Source of the DNA: Candidatus Nanopelagicaceae bacterium
GTDB lineage: Bacteria; Actinomycetota; Actinomycetes; Nanopelagicales; Nanopelagicaceae
Reading direction: 5' to 3'
Length of the DNA: 38,444 nucleotides
NCBI GenBank assembly: GCA_018882885.1
Contig: VERG01000016.1
Span: 1-38,444, forward strand
The position numbers were made by a program, and so were the translations under genes. The notes under the pieces were generated by a model. That model did no database searches, was not told where the DNA came from, and saw nothing but the letters and a program-made list of their open reading frames with translations. This document shows, piece by piece, positions 7,718 through 16,945 of the stretch. Position 1 is the first letter of the stretch; each line of letters starts with the position of its first letter.

Positions 7718-8191
7718 TTATAACTTATCAATCAATTCTGCGAACTGGTCACCAAATCCGACTCGACGAGCGATGACCTCAAGTTGCTCATCAGGGAACA
7801 TTTCATCATCATCGCAGATAAATTGCAGCTCCATCGCATCTAGACCTAAATCTGAAAAGATATTTAAATCCCCTGCCGGTTCATCAGCATCATCTTCCTC
7901 TGGCAACTCCAAATCTAACAACTCGAGAACCTCGGCCGCGATTTCATAATCTAATGCCGATATGACATCACTTAACACCATCTGCATACGAGCACCAATT
8001 TGTCTGATCAAAATAAAGAATTGATCATCAACCGCCAACATTGCAATCGCTCCGCCATCAACCTGTTGCGCGCGCAACGCATCTAATGCGACTCCGATAT
8101 CTGTGGTTGCATCATCAGAAAGTTGTGAGGCCCGCCATTGGCCATCATCACGCCAGGCAAGAAATGCGAACTCCATGGATTCGTTCTCCAT
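7718..8191 (-). CDS. tRNA adenosine deaminase-associated protein
   Basis: A 157-aa acidic protein with no membrane segments. It begins FAFLAWRDDGQWRASQLSDD and contains ALRAQQVDGGAIAMLAVDDQFFILIR, the layout of the actinobacterial family named for its gene position upstream of tadA. The region LELPEEDDADEPAGDL (about 95-110) is a flexible acidic linker, and the C-terminal part (MFPDEQLEVIARRVGFGDQFAELID) looks helical. The biochemical role is not known. GGAAGG sits 7 bases before the ATG at 8191, a clear ribosome binding site. It is first in a two-gene operon with tadA and divergent from upp. Confidence 0.8.
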   Translation of the reverse strand: MENESMEFAFLAWRDDGQWRASQLSDDATTDIGVALDALRAQQVDGGAIAMLAVDDQFFILIRQIGARMQMVLSDVISALDYEIAAEVLELLDLELPEEDDADEPAGDLNIFSDLGLDAMELQFICDDDEMFPDEQLEVIARRVGFGDQFAELIDKL

Positions 8192-8262
8192 CTCACACCT
8201 TCCTCACTTAAGCCCGGGTCGAAAAATGCAATGCCTCATGGTTCCACCGTTGTGCTTGGTAG

Positions 8263-8268
8263 TAAAGT
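8263..8268 (+). promoter_or_regulatory. -10 box of a leaderless promoter for upp
   Basis: TAAAGT occupies -12 to -7 relative to the upp ATG at 8275, and no ribosome binding site is seen. The TG upstream (TGGTAGTAAAGT) could act as an extended -10. Confidence 0.5.
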
Positions 8269-8274
8269 GCCGCC

Positions 8275-8913
8275 ATGAAAGTACACGTCGTAAATCATCC
8301 ACTTGTTACCCATAAATTGACGGTACTGCGCGATAAAAAAACCAACTCCCAAGTTTTTAGACACCTAGTCGAAGAGCTTGTGACCCTGTTGGCTTATGAG
8401 GCCACTCGTGAAGTAAAGATCGAACCGGTTCAGATTGAAACACCGGTTGCCACTACAAAAGGTGCGATGCTCTCTACTCCACGTCCCGTAGTTGTTCCAA
8501 TCTTGCGCGCTGGACTGGGCATGCTCGAAGGCATGATGCGGGTATTACCTAGTGCCGAAGTTGGTTTCCTTGGCATGGTGCGTGATGAAAAAACATTACA
8601 GGCCTCCACTTACGCCAATCGTCTACCAGAGGATTTAAGTGGCAGACAGTGCTACATCTTGGATCCAATGTTGGCAACAGGTGGCACATTGGTTGCAGCG
8701 ATGAATTATCTGATTGAGCGCGGCGCGAAAGACATCACAGCAATCTGCTTGTTGTCCGCTCCAGAGGGTGCAAAAACTTTAGAGCGCGCCTTTGAAAACT
8801 CAAACTTCCCGATCACTGTTGTAACTGGTGCGATGGATGAAAAGTTAAATGAGCATGGTTACATCGTTCCAGGATTGGGAGATGCAGGAGATCGACTTTA
8901 CGGAGTCGTCTAA
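8275..8913 (+). CDS. upp: Uracil phosphoribosyltransferase
   Basis: A 212-aa cytosolic enzyme of pyrimidine salvage that makes UMP from uracil and PRPP. The PRPP-binding loop is [11 protein letters not shown] (about residues 127-137), the N-terminal [16 protein letters not shown] and the [13 protein letters not shown] stretch are typical, and the uracil-binding C-terminus [10 protein letters not shown] is intact. Length is normal for the family. The next gene (malic enzyme) begins at the base after its stop codon, so the two are translationally linked, an unusual pairing of functions that probably reflects genome compaction. Confidence 0.95.
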   Translation: MKVHVVNHPLVTHKLTVLRDKKTNSQVFRHLVEELVTLLAYEATREVKIEPVQIETPVATTKGAMLSTPRPVVVPILRAGLGMLEGMMRVLPSAEVGFLGMVRDEKTLQASTYANRLPEDLSGRQCYILDPMLATGGTLVAAMNYLIERGAKDITAICLLSAPEGAKTLERAFENSNFPITVVTGAMDEKLNEHGYIVPGLGDAGDRLYGVV

Positions 8914-10290
8914 ATGGCAAACACATCCCCTGGTTATGGCATCACAATCCGCGTAGAGGGACGTCCCGAATTTCAACCAGTTGCTGAGATAACCACAATC
9001 ATTACCCGTGAAGGAGCGATGATTACCGCACTTGATGTTGCGGATTCACAATTAGATTCAGTAGTCATAGATGTGACCTGTGATGCGATTGATGCGGCCC
9101 ACGCAGAGAGAATTACTACCGCGTTAAGTGCCTCTCCAATTTTAAAAGTTCGCAAAGTTTCTGATCGCACCTTCTTGCTACATCTTGGTGGCAAACTTGA
9201 AGTGCAATCAAAGGTGCCGCTAAAAACCCGTGATGATTTATCCCGCGCCTACACACCAGGTGTGGCCCGTATCTGTCAGGCCATCGCAAAGGATCCAACT
9301 GATGCCCGGCGCCTCACAATTAAGCGCAATACCGTGGCGGTAGTTACCGATGGTTCAGCGGTACTTGGACTGGGAAACCTCGGCCCGGCTGCCGCTCTGC
9401 CGGTTATGGAGGGTAAGGCGGCGTTGTTCAAGCGGTTTGCTGATGTGGATGCCTGGCCGGTCTGTCTTGATACTCAGGATGTCGATGAAATCGTACGCAC
9501 CGTTCAATTAATCGCACCGGTTTATGGCGGCATAAATCTGGAGGATATCTCAGCCCCAAGATGTTTTGAGGTCGAAGCTAGGTTGCGCGAACTATTAGAT
9601 ATTCCAGTTTTTCATGATGATCAACATGGCACAGCGGTTGTTGTATTGGCCGCACTTCGTAACGCCTTGAAATTAGTAAAGAAAGATTTGAGTAAAACCA
9701 AGATTATTTTGAGTGGAGCAGGTGCGGCCGGTACTGCAATTGCACGTCTGCTTGTTCTTGCTGGTGCCACCAACATCATCGGCTTTGATGACAAGGGGGT
9801 CATTAATAAAGATAGCGCAGCTCCAAATGAGATGCGTAAATGGTTTATAGAAAACTGCAACCCTTCACAGTTCTCTGGATCATTGAGCGAAGCCATCAAA
9901 GGCGCAGATATCTTCATCGGAGTAAGCGCGCCCAATGTTTTAACTGAATCTGATGTTCAATCTATGGCCAAGGATGCGATTGTCTTTGCCCTTGCCAATC
10001 CTGATCCTGAAATTGATCCCACCGTGGCGCGTAAACATGTAGCGGTAGTAGCAACCGGTCGTAGCGATCAACCCAATCAAATCAACAATGTTCTGGCCTT
10101 CCCTGGAATCTTCCGTGGTTTATTAGATGCCGGCGCCACCAAAATTACAGATAAGTTGTTGTTGGCCTGTGCTGATGCGATTGCCTCTTGTGTCTCACCC
10201 CAACAACTCAACGCCTCATTTATTGTGCCAAGTGTTTTTGATCCCAATGTTGTTAAATCTGTAGCCGATGCGGTTAAAGGTCAGGCGTAA
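8914..10290 (+). CDS. NAD-dependent malic enzyme with N-terminal ACT-like domain
   Basis: A 458-aa protein. Residues about 1-80 form an ACT-type regulatory domain ([13 protein letters not shown]... [15 protein letters not shown]). The catalytic part then shows the substrate-site Tyr of [30 protein letters not shown], the metal-binding [15 protein letters not shown], and [11 protein letters not shown]. The NAD-binding Rossmann motif is [14 protein letters not shown]. The enzyme decarboxylates malate to pyruvate, linking the TCA cycle to pyruvate; the ACT domain suggests allosteric control. It begins immediately after the upp stop and ends immediately before the TTG of the DedA gene. Confidence 0.92.
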   Translation: MANTSPGYGITIRVEGRPEFQPVAEITTIITREGAMITALDVADSQLDSVVIDVTCDAIDAAHAERITTALSASPILKVRKVSDRTFLLHLGGKLEVQSKVPLKTRDDLSRAYTPGVARICQAIAKDPTDARRLTIKRNTVAVVTDGSAVLGLGNLGPAAALPVMEGKAALFKRFADVDAWPVCLDTQDVDEIVRTVQLIAPVYGGINLEDISAPRCFEVEARLRELLDIPVFHDDQHGTAVVVLAALRNALKLVKKDLSKTKIILSGAGAAGTAIARLLVLAGATNIIGFDDKGVINKDSAAPNEMRKWFIENCNPSQFSGSLSEAIKGADIFIGVSAPNVLTESDVQSMAKDAIVFALANPDPEIDPTVARKHVAVVATGRSDQPNQINNVLAFPGIFRGLLDAGATKITDKLLLACADAIASCVSPQQLNASFIVPSVFDPNVVKSVADAVKGQA

Positions 10291-10896
10291 TTGTCTATTG
10301 CAGATTGGCTAGAGCAATCAGTTGGTGCCGGAGCTCCTTTTTTTATTTACCTTGCTTTCGGCGCAATAGTCTTCATTGAGACCGGCATCCTCATCGCATT
10401 CTTTTTGCCGGGAGATTCGATTCTCTTTGCAGCGGGGTTGATCGCTGGCACCCGCAATGACATCAATATTGTTTTGTTAATCGCCGTGATTTTTATGGCC
10501 GCCTTCATCGGTGATCAAGTGGGTTATGTTTTAGGGCGTAAATTCGGCAGGGCTTATTTACAAAAACACTCCTCGCCCCGCATCGAAAAGATGATTGCCA
10601 GGGCTGAGGATTTCTACGCCAAATATGGTTGGAGTGCGGTTATTTTGGCCCGCTTCTATCCCTGGATCCGCACCTTTATGCCACCGATAGCAGGTATTGG
10701 AAAGATGAATTACTACAAATTCTTAGCGGCAAATGCCCTGGGTGCTTTGTTGTGGGGCGTAGGAATTACTTTGCTTGGCTATTACGCGGTAGCAATTCCT
10801 GCCTTAAAAGACTCGTCACGCGGTATCGCCATATTTTTTGTGGTCTTGACTATTGCACTTACCTTGAAAAACTACTTACGAGCCAAGCGGGATTGA
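10291..10896 (+). CDS. DedA family membrane protein
   Basis: A 201-aa membrane protein of the DedA/SNARE-associated family, whose members are implicated in undecaprenyl-phosphate or phospholipid flipping. It shows the diagnostic FLPGDSILFAAGLIAG, the membrane-embedded GDQVGYVLGRKFG, and the conserved ARFYPWIRTFMPPIAGIGKMNYYKF (split here by family convention around the conserved Arg residues). About five hydrophobic segments are seen. The start is a TTG directly after the malic enzyme stop. The 3' end overlaps the convergent YdcZ-type transporter gene by 25 bp. Confidence 0.88.
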   Translation: MSIADWLEQSVGAGAPFFIYLAFGAIVFIETGILIAFFLPGDSILFAAGLIAGTRNDINIVLLIAVIFMAAFIGDQVGYVLGRKFGRAYLQKHSSPRIEKMIARAEDFYAKYGWSAVILARFYPWIRTFMPPIAGIGKMNYYKFLAANALGALLWGVGITLLGYYAVAIPALKDSSRGIAIFFVVLTIALTLKNYLRAKRD

Positions 10897-11828
10897 CGAA
10901 CCCCTCCCACAACCACTCCAACGTAGGTCATAGCGATCCCGCTAACCAAGAACCAACTAACACTTACCCCTTCACTTGGTGCATAAAGATCAAGTAACAA
11001 TGAACCAAATAATTGGCCACCAACGCTAAATAAGGTAAAGGTCAGAACTCCAAGGTGTTGCACAATTAAAGAGGTGGCAGCGATATAAACAACTCCGATT
11101 ACCCCGCCGGTGTAAATCCACCATGGCCCACTTGGCAAAGGTTGCAGTTCGATTTTTCCCATCATTACCAGTAGTAAGACAAAGATTAATAAGAATGTCG
11201 TGCCATTAATGAAGTTAAGTAATGAAGTGGCGTAACTGTTGTCGGTATATTCATTAATTTGTCCATTTAATGCGCGCTGTACTCCGACTAAAGCACCAGC
11301 AATTACGGCAAATGTCACTGCAAGAAATGAAAAGGAGTGCGCCTCAATCTTGTCCGCTACAGAAACCAATACCGCAAGCACAGTAATCAGCGCCGCACCA
11401 ACTCTTCTGCGAGAGATTAACTTTGGTCCGCCACCTGTAAAACCAACTCGATCCACCAACAGAGAGGTGGCTGTTTGCCCAGCAATTGAAGCAACCGAAT
11501 ACACCGCCACACCAATTAAGGGCACAACCGTGGTTTGAATCGCTACAAAACTGCCGCCCAGGGCACCGGCGAACAACCGCCAAAGCGGAATCTGACCTGA
11601 TGCAACCGCGGCGCGGAGTCTTTTAACCCCAGCCTTTATCTGAGTACTAAAGAGGGCGTAAATAGCAACAAATACCAGACCGGAAGAGAATGAAACTAAC
11701 GCGGCTTGTGGTGCATTATCTAACCGATGTGAAAGTTCGCCATTAGCACGGGCTTGGAGTGCGATCAAAACACCGGAAAGTGCAGCTAAAGCATCTAAGC
11801 GAACATGGTTATTGGTTGATTTGTTCAC
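10872..11828 (-). CDS. YdcZ/DUF606 family DMT-type transporter
   Basis: A 318-aa protein with about ten hydrophobic segments arranged as two homologous five-helix halves: LSGVLIALQARANGELSH starts the first, and VIAGALVGVQRALNGQINEY starts the second. The paired Q-A/R-x-N-G motif is the family mark. The family belongs to the drug/metabolite transporter superfamily; the substrate is unknown. The start is GTG at 11828 with GGAG 5 bases upstream. It overlaps the end of the ABC-F gene by 20 bp on the same strand and is convergent with the DedA gene. Confidence 0.85.
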   Translation of the reverse strand: MNKSTNNHVRLDALAALSGVLIALQARANGELSHRLDNAPQAALVSFSSGLVFVAIYALFSTQIKAGVKRLRAAVASGQIPLWRLFAGALGGSFVAIQTTVVPLIGVAVYSVASIAGQTATSLLVDRVGFTGGGPKLISRRRVGAALITVLAVLVSVADKIEAHSFSFLAVTFAVIAGALVGVQRALNGQINEYTDNSYATSLLNFINGTTFLLIFVLLLVMMGKIELQPLPSGPWWIYTGGVIGVVYIAATSLIVQHLGVLTFTLFSVGGQLFGSLLLDLYAPSEGVSVSWFLVSGIAMTYVGVVVGGVRQSRLARK

Positions 11829-13578
11829 TTAGCTCCAGCCATTCATTTTCTAAACTCTGACGCAGTAATTGTACCTCTTGCAATTGCTGACCTACTTCAA
11901 TCAAACGCTGGTGATCAAAGGCGGCCGCCTCTTGTTGTTGCTGTAAAGATTGTTCTTCCTCGCTAACTTTCGCAATTTGTTTTTCTAGTCGCGCAATCTC
12001 CTTCTTAATTAATCGCACCTGTGCCGCATCAGAGATTGTTTTCTTAGGCGCTGTTGCAACTGATGATGCAATTTTCCGAGCGCGCAACTCTAAATACTGT
12101 TCTACCCCTCCTGCTAAATCCCGCAAAGCTTCATCACCAAGCAATCCAACAAAGCGATCGCAGACCCGCTCTAGGAAATAACGATCATGTGAGATGACAA
12201 TTAGAGTTCCAGCATAGGTATCAAGTAGATCTTCCAGTGCGGTCAAAGTCTCAACATCAAAATCATTTGTCGGCTCATCAAGCAGTAAAACATTGGGCGA
12301 ATCCATCAACAGTCGCGTGAGTTGCAATCTTCGTCTCTCGCCGCCAGAAAGATCTCGCACCATGCGCTGTTGTCCCTCATAATCAAAACCCAAACGTTCA
12401 CAGAGCTGGGAAGCTGAGATTTCTCGACCACCACCTAACTCAACATGAAGCGCTACTTTTTCTACCGCCTCCAGAACCCGCCAGGAAGGATCCAACTCCT
12501 GTAAGTGTTGGGAGAGAAACGCGGCCTTTACGGTGATTCCGGTCTGCATCTTCCCGGCCGAGAAGCGATACTGACCCGCCAAAGTGCGCATCAAAGTGGT
12601 CTTTCCCGAGCCATTAACGCCCACAATTCCGATGCGATCACCAGGGCCGATATTCCAATTTAAATCATCAATCAAAGTACTTTCACCTATCGCCAGTCGA
12701 GCATGGTGAATTTCATAAACCGTATTCCCTAAGCGATTAGCGGCAAAATTCAGTAGTTCAGCGGAGTTACGTGGCGCGGGCTCTGTTGCAATCAATTGAT
12801 TTGCTGCATCGACTCTGAATTTTGGTTTAGAGGTACGTGCTGGTGCGCCTCGTCTAAGCCATGCCAACTCTTTCCTTATCAAGTTGTTGCGGCGCGCATC
12901 CTCAGCAGCCTGTTGTCTTGCCCGTTCTGCTTTTGCTAATACATAAGCAGAGTAGCCACCGTCATACTCTTCAACCTTTCCTTCAACTACCTCCCACATT
13001 TTGTCGGAGACCTCATCTAAAAACCAACGATCGTGGGTAATCACGACAACCGCTAACTCGCGGCGTTTTCTAATGTGCTCGGCTAGCCAGGCAACACCTT
13101 CAACATCTAAATGATTGGTTGGCTCATCAAGCAAAATAATGTCGAGCGGTTCAATCAATAACTTTGCAATTCCAACTCGGCGTTTTTCTCCCCCCGATAA
13201 AGAACCAAAGGGGCGATCCATTAACTCTGAGTTATATCCGCCAAAAAGACCAGCAAATATTTCACGGACTCCGGCATCGCTGGCCCATTCATGGGTTTTC
13301 TTGCTACCAACCACAACATCTCTAACTGTGGCTCCAGCCTCAGCCGAATCAACCTGATTCAACATTCCCAAACGGGCCCAATTGGCTTTAGTTACTCGAC
13401 CCTCATCTGGTGGTTCTAACTCCGCTAATACTTTAAGCAGGGTTGATTTACCGCCGCCATTTCTTCCAACAATTCCGATGCGCTCACCCTCTGACACCCC
13501 TAGAGAAACATTGCTCAAAAGTGGGCGAATATCAAAGGCTTTTGAGACCCCTTCGATATTGATGATATTGCGCGCCAT
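11809..13578 (-). CDS. ABC-F family ATP-binding protein (Uup-like ribosome-associated ATPase)
   Basis: A soluble protein of about 589 aa with two ABC domains in tandem and no membrane part. Domain 1 has Walker A GRNGGGKST, signature LSGGEKRR and Walker B IILLDEPTNHLD. Domain 2 has GVNGSGKTT, LSGGERRR and VLLLDEPTNDFD. Between them is the ABC-F linker (LAKAERARQQAAEDARRNN and AWLRRGAPARTSKPK), and the last ~70 residues are a charged coiled coil as in Uup. These proteins act on the ribosome, for example in rescue or antibiotic protection. The start is the Met at 13578 (MARNIINIEG), which fits the family. Confidence 0.9.
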   Translation of the reverse strand: MARNIINIEGVSKAFDIRPLLSNVSLGVSEGERIGIVGRNGGGKSTLLKVLAELEPPDEGRVTKANWARLGMLNQVDSAEAGATVRDVVVGSKKTHEWASDAGVREIFAGLFGGYNSELMDRPFGSLSGGEKRRVGIAKLLIEPLDIILLDEPTNHLDVEGVAWLAEHIRKRRELAVVVITHDRWFLDEVSDKMWEVVEGKVEEYDGGYSAYVLAKAERARQQAAEDARRNNLIRKELAWLRRGAPARTSKPKFRVDAANQLIATEPAPRNSAELLNFAANRLGNTVYEIHHARLAIGESTLIDDLNWNIGPGDRIGIVGVNGSGKTTLMRTLAGQYRFSAGKMQTGITVKAAFLSQHLQELDPSWRVLEAVEKVALHVELGGGREISASQLCERLGFDYEGQQRMVRDLSGGERRRLQLTRLLMDSPNVLLLDEPTNDFDVETLTALEDLLDTYAGTLIVISHDRYFLERVCDRFVGLLGDEALRDLAGGVEQYLELRARKIASSVATAPKKTISDAAQVRLIKKEIARLEKQIAKVSEEEQSLQQQQEAAAFDHQRLIEVGQQLQEVQLLRQSLENEWLELSEQINQ

Positions 13579-13615
13579 AAGGAGATAAGAGTATTCCAGA
13601 GTCAACTCCACTCAT

Positions 13616-13621
13616 TACAGT
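13616..13621 (+). promoter_or_regulatory. -10 box of a leaderless promoter for the FAD oxidase
   Basis: TACAGT lies at -12 to -7 relative to the GTG at 13628, the exact spacing seen for other leaderless genes in the window. No ribosome binding site is visible. Confidence 0.5.
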
Positions 13622-13627
13622 AAGCCA

Positions 13628-14980
13628 GTGAGTATTGCTGAGGAGCTACGCAAGGTTCTTGGTGACCAGGCCACCATAATTACCGATACAGCGGTATTGC
13701 CTTCTTATTCTCGAGATCAATCACAGATTGCAAAAAACGGTACTCCAGCTGCTGTACTACTTGCCAAAAACGAGTCAGAGATTGCCGCTGCTTTGAAATT
13801 TGCTCACGCCAACGCAATTCCAGTTGTAGCGCGTGGAGCTGGTAGCGGTTTATCAGGCGGCGCAAATGCGGTCGATGGCTCAATCGTAATTTCACTTGAA
13901 AAAATGAATCGAATTATTGAAATTGATCCAACAAATCTAATTGCGAGAGTAGAGCCGGGTGTAATTAATCTCGAATTAGACAAAGAGGTTTCGCAATTTT
14001 CTTTAGCATATCTTCCAGACCCAGCGAGCCGAGAGTGGTCAACGATTGGTGGGAATGTTGCTACCAACGCGGGCGGCATGTGCTGTGTTAAATATGGAGT
14101 CACTTCTCATCATGTACGCGCCATTCGAATGGTTACCGCTGACGGAAATGTTGTTGCTTTGGGTTCTGCGTTAAAGAAATCAGTAACAAACCTTGATTTG
14201 CTGCATTTGATTGTGGGCTCTGAAGGAACCTTAGGGATCATCACGGAGATAACAGTTGCTCTTGCGGTTCGTCCAAAACCGGCCACTACATTGATCGCAA
14301 CCTTTGCCTCAATTGAAGAGGCTATGAGGGCGGTTCCAGAGTTAGTCGCATTGGCTCCTTCGATGTTGGAGGTAGTTGATGCAACAACATTGCGGGCGGT
14401 AGAAGAGTGGAAGCCATTGGGTTTTGAAGGTGTTGGAACCGTCCTACTAATGCAAAGCGATGAATCACCAGATATCTGTGCCAAAGGGGTGCAGATTGCT
14501 GAAAAACATGGAGCGATTGATGCTACCTACTCAGATGACCCTAAAGACAGTGCAGATTTAATTCAGGTCAGAAAGCTGGCTTATCCCGCACTAGAACGCA
14601 AGGGGGCGGCGTTACTTGATGATGTCTGCGTACCAATCTCACAGATTTCAAATTTGGTAACCGCGGTTGAGAAAATCGCCTCAGAATCCGGTTTATTAAT
14701 TGGAATCTTTGGTCATGCCGGAGATGGCAATATGCATCCAACTATTGTCTATGACCACGGTGATGCTGATGCAGAATTTAAAGCGGTTGCTGCTTTTAAT
14801 CAGATAATTAAAGTGGCGCAGGATTTAGGTGGTACCGCATCAGGAGAGCATGGAATTGGCTCAATCAAGGTCGAATCAGCTCTTCGTGAATCTGGCGAAA
14901 AGATTATTGAATTACAACGGGCTATAAAGAAGGTATTTGATCCAAAGGGCATTCTTAACCCGGGAAAGAAAATTCCTTAA
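13628..14980 (+). CDS. FAD-linked oxidase, GlcD/D-lactate dehydrogenase-like
   Basis: A 450-aa flavoprotein. The PCMH-type FAD domain (about 35-215) shows ARGAGSGLSGGANAVDGSIVIS, AGGMCCVKYG, and GSEGTLGIITEITVAL. The C-terminal cap/FAD-oxidase domain ends with GIFGHAGDGNMHPTIVYD and GTASGEHGIGSIK, whose histidines are typical of D-2-hydroxyacid oxidation. The family includes glycolate oxidase GlcD and D-lactate dehydrogenase. Its position beside a MurNAc-6-P etherase pathway, which releases D-lactate, makes D-lactate the favoured substrate, but this is inference. No GlcE/GlcF partner is present in the window. The 3' end overlaps the convergent serine hydrolase gene by 26 bp. Confidence 0.85.
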   Translation: MSIAEELRKVLGDQATIITDTAVLPSYSRDQSQIAKNGTPAAVLLAKNESEIAAALKFAHANAIPVVARGAGSGLSGGANAVDGSIVISLEKMNRIIEIDPTNLIARVEPGVINLELDKEVSQFSLAYLPDPASREWSTIGGNVATNAGGMCCVKYGVTSHHVRAIRMVTADGNVVALGSALKKSVTNLDLLHLIVGSEGTLGIITEITVALAVRPKPATTLIATFASIEEAMRAVPELVALAPSMLEVVDATTLRAVEEWKPLGFEGVGTVLLMQSDESPDICAKGVQIAEKHGAIDATYSDDPKDSADLIQVRKLAYPALERKGAALLDDVCVPISQISNLVTAVEKIASESGLLIGIFGHAGDGNMHPTIVYDHGDADAEFKAVAAFNQIIKVAQDLGGTASGEHGIGSIKVESALRESGEKIIELQRAIKKVFDPKGILNPGKKIP

Positions 14981-15983
14981 ACTCTTCTGACCAAATCTCA
15001 TTCATTGTCTTATATTCTCCTTTGGTATGAATTCGATTGCTCAAATAAACCCATCCTTTTTTGCTCTCTAAATCAACAGCAAATCCTGTTCCGGTAAATC
15101 CAAAATGCCCAATTGCGAAACCTCCTTGTGCCAATGGAAATCTTCTAAAACCAATCCCTTGTACTGGGTTATTACGAGGTTTCGAGAACTGTTGCAACCT
15201 CTCAATTGGTAGGAAGCCGTCCAACAATCCCAAAACAAACTTATTCAAATCTGACAGGCTTGAGAACAATCCAGCATGCCCGGATTCACCATTGAATATG
15301 TGAAAAGCATTGCCATCATTTATCTCCCCGGAGAGTATGTAATCCCGCCAGCCGGCGAAATCCTCAACTTTTTCAGGCACGGGGTAGGGCTGTTTGGACT
15401 CCACCATCTTCTTTTCAATGCTGTCTCCAATCGAGGTTGCAACAACATTTTTTGGATCCGCCGGGCGAGAAAAAACAGTATTTTCCAAGGCTAGTGGGGT
15501 AGCTACCCGAGCTGCGAAAATCTGATTTAGATCAGCGTCATACAACTTTCTAAGCAAGATTCCCAAGGTAATAAAGTTCAAATCGCTGTAATGGAACTCT
15601 TTTTGCTTTGGGTACTTCAATGGCAAGTTAGCAATCTTTTGGTTAACCTGCTCGGGAGTTGAGCAGGATATATAAAACGGACGCCATTCTTCAGTACCTG
15701 ATTCATGACGTAGCAGATCTTCGACAGTCAGATCTTTTTTATCTTCAACTTTCCACTCTGGTAGATATCGAGAAATCGGATCATCAAGCTTTAGGAGTTT
15801 TTCTTCAATGGCGCACATAACTAAGGTGGTCGTGCAAAGAACTTTTGTGATTGAAGCTAAATCAAAACTACTCACTTCATTAATGGGTGTGGGATCTGCA
15901 ACCCCAAATTCAGAGGTAAAACCCCGTACCTGAGAAGCCACATTTCCTGCCGATATTTGGGAAATCGCCACCGCAGATGTCAT
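14955..15983 (-). CDS. Cytosolic beta-lactamase-fold serine hydrolase (possible AmiE-like muropeptide amidase)
   Basis: A 342-aa serine hydrolase of the beta-lactamase/PBP4-type fold. The nucleophile motif SxxK is S44-ITK47 in FDLASITKVLC; the second motif is YSD in FHYSDLNFITLG; the third is HFGFTGTGFAVD. No signal peptide is seen, so it should act in the cytosol, unlike true beta-lactamases and PBPs. In Bacillus subtilis a protein of this fold (AmiE/YbbE) removes peptides from MurNAc and is encoded with murQ-murR. Here the gene overlaps the dipeptide epimerase by 4 bp (ATGA) next to a MurNAc pathway. A similar amidase or peptidase role is therefore plausible but unproven; an esterase is the alternative. 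Confidence 0.75.
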   Translation of the reverse strand: MTSAVAISQISAGNVASQVRGFTSEFGVADPTPINEVSSFDLASITKVLCTTTLVMCAIEEKLLKLDDPISRYLPEWKVEDKKDLTVEDLLRHESGTEEWRPFYISCSTPEQVNQKIANLPLKYPKQKEFHYSDLNFITLGILLRKLYDADLNQIFAARVATPLALENTVFSRPADPKNVVATSIGDSIEKKMVESKQPYPVPEKVEDFAGWRDYILSGEINDGNAFHIFNGESGHAGLFSSLSDLNKFVLGLLDGFLPIERLQQFSKPRNNPVQGIGFRRFPLAQGGFAIGHFGFTGTGFAVDLESKKGWVYLSNRIHTKGEYKTMNEIWSEEFKEFSFPG

Positions 15984-16945
15984 GAATGCACAATACTTCC
16001 CTGATAACTGATTGGACTCTCTTCAAACCACCATGCAGCATCCAAATCATGGGTTGCCTCAGGATCCAATTGGTGAGCTAAATAGCTGGCGGCCTTAATC
16101 CCTAGAACCCCTTCCATCATGGAGCCGATTGAAACCTTTAGGCCAGAGTTAATTGCCTGATTAGCTAGTTGCAAGGCCGGTGTGACCCCTCCGGCTTTCA
16201 AGATCTTTACATTGAGGTACTGAAAGGCCTGTGTTTCAACTACCTTTTCTAAATCCGTCTGTGAAAAACAGGATTCATCAGCCATGAGTGGAATATTGCA
16301 CTCTTGCGCCAGAGCGGCATGGCCCAATAAATCAGCTTTGGGCAATGGTTGCTCCAAATACTCAATATTGGCGCCACATTTAGCTATCTCTCGAGCAGCC
16401 GATATTGCATATTCCAAGCTCCAAGCTTGATTGGGATCAATTCTAATTATGGCGTTCTGACCTGCTTCCTGCCTAATAATCTCTATACGTTGCAGTAGAT
16501 CTGATATCTCCTCTTGTTTTACCTTTAACTTAAAGGTGTCAAAGCCTGCGGTTACCCTTTCCCTTACAATCGCTTTCAAATCCGCCAACTCTGCAATGGG
16601 TACCGTGACATCAGTAGCTACAGAGCAACTCGGATGTTTCTCGGTATTCCAAAGCGCCATATCAAGTGCAGCCTTAGCGCTGGGGAAGATCTCCAGTTTT
16701 GAAATTATCTCTGGACTTATTTCTCTCAAACCTTGAACCGCCGGTGAGTGGAGTTGTCGCAAAATAGCCTCATGCGAGTCCCCTGATATTTGTGGCGTGG
16801 CGACGCACTCTCCTACACCGAAGCGACCATCGATTAATTCAATCACCACCTGTATTACTGGATAAGCGCTAACACTTCGCAAGGCAGTGACAAAAGACTC
16901 TCTCAGCCTTATGGATTTTTCAGTAACCGTGATACTTTTAATCAT
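15980..16945 (-). CDS. Dipeptide epimerase, L-Ala-D/L-Glu type (enolase superfamily)
   Basis: A 321-aa muconate-lactonizing-type enolase superfamily enzyme. The catalytic lysines sit in FKLKVKQ and on the other side in LNVKILKAGG. The Mg ligands are Asp in IRIDPNQAW, Glu in EYLEQPLP, and Asp in LMADESCF. Near the C-terminus HDLDAAWW carries the DxD motif that dipeptide epimerases use to hold the substrate amino group. It would convert murein-derived L-Ala-D-Glu to L-Ala-L-Glu for hydrolysis and reuse. Its ATG touches the ATG of the divergent GNAT gene with no spacer. It forms a pair with the downstream serine hydrolase. Substrate preference is predicted from motif and context. Confidence 0.88.
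   Translation of the reverse strand: MIKSITVTEKSIRLRESFVTALRSVSAYPVIQVVIELIDGRFGVGECVATPQISGDSHEAILRQLHSPAVQGLREISPEIISKLEIFPSAKAALDMALWNTEKHPSCSVATDVTVPIAELADLKAIVRERVTAGFDTFKLKVKQEEISDLLQRIEIIRQEAGQNAIIRIDPNQAWSLEYAISAAREIAKCGANIEYLEQPLPKADLLGHAALAQECNIPLMADESCFSQTDLEKVVETQAFQYLNVKILKAGGVTPALQLANQAINSGLKVSIGSMMEGVLGIKAASYLAHQLDPEATHDLDAAWWFEESPISYQGSIVHS
16933..16938 (+). promoter_or_regulatory. -10 box for the GNAT gene inside the epimerase coding region
   Basis: TACTTT lies at -13 to -8 from the ATG at 16946. Because the two divergent start codons abut, this promoter lies within the first codons of the epimerase gene. Confidence 0.4.

Noticed and set aside
14955-15983. Reading the serine hydrolase as an antibiotic-resistance beta-lactamase
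   Set aside because: It lacks a signal peptide and sits with cytosolic murein-recycling genes; motif HFGFTGTG is typical of the wider esterase/amidase group.
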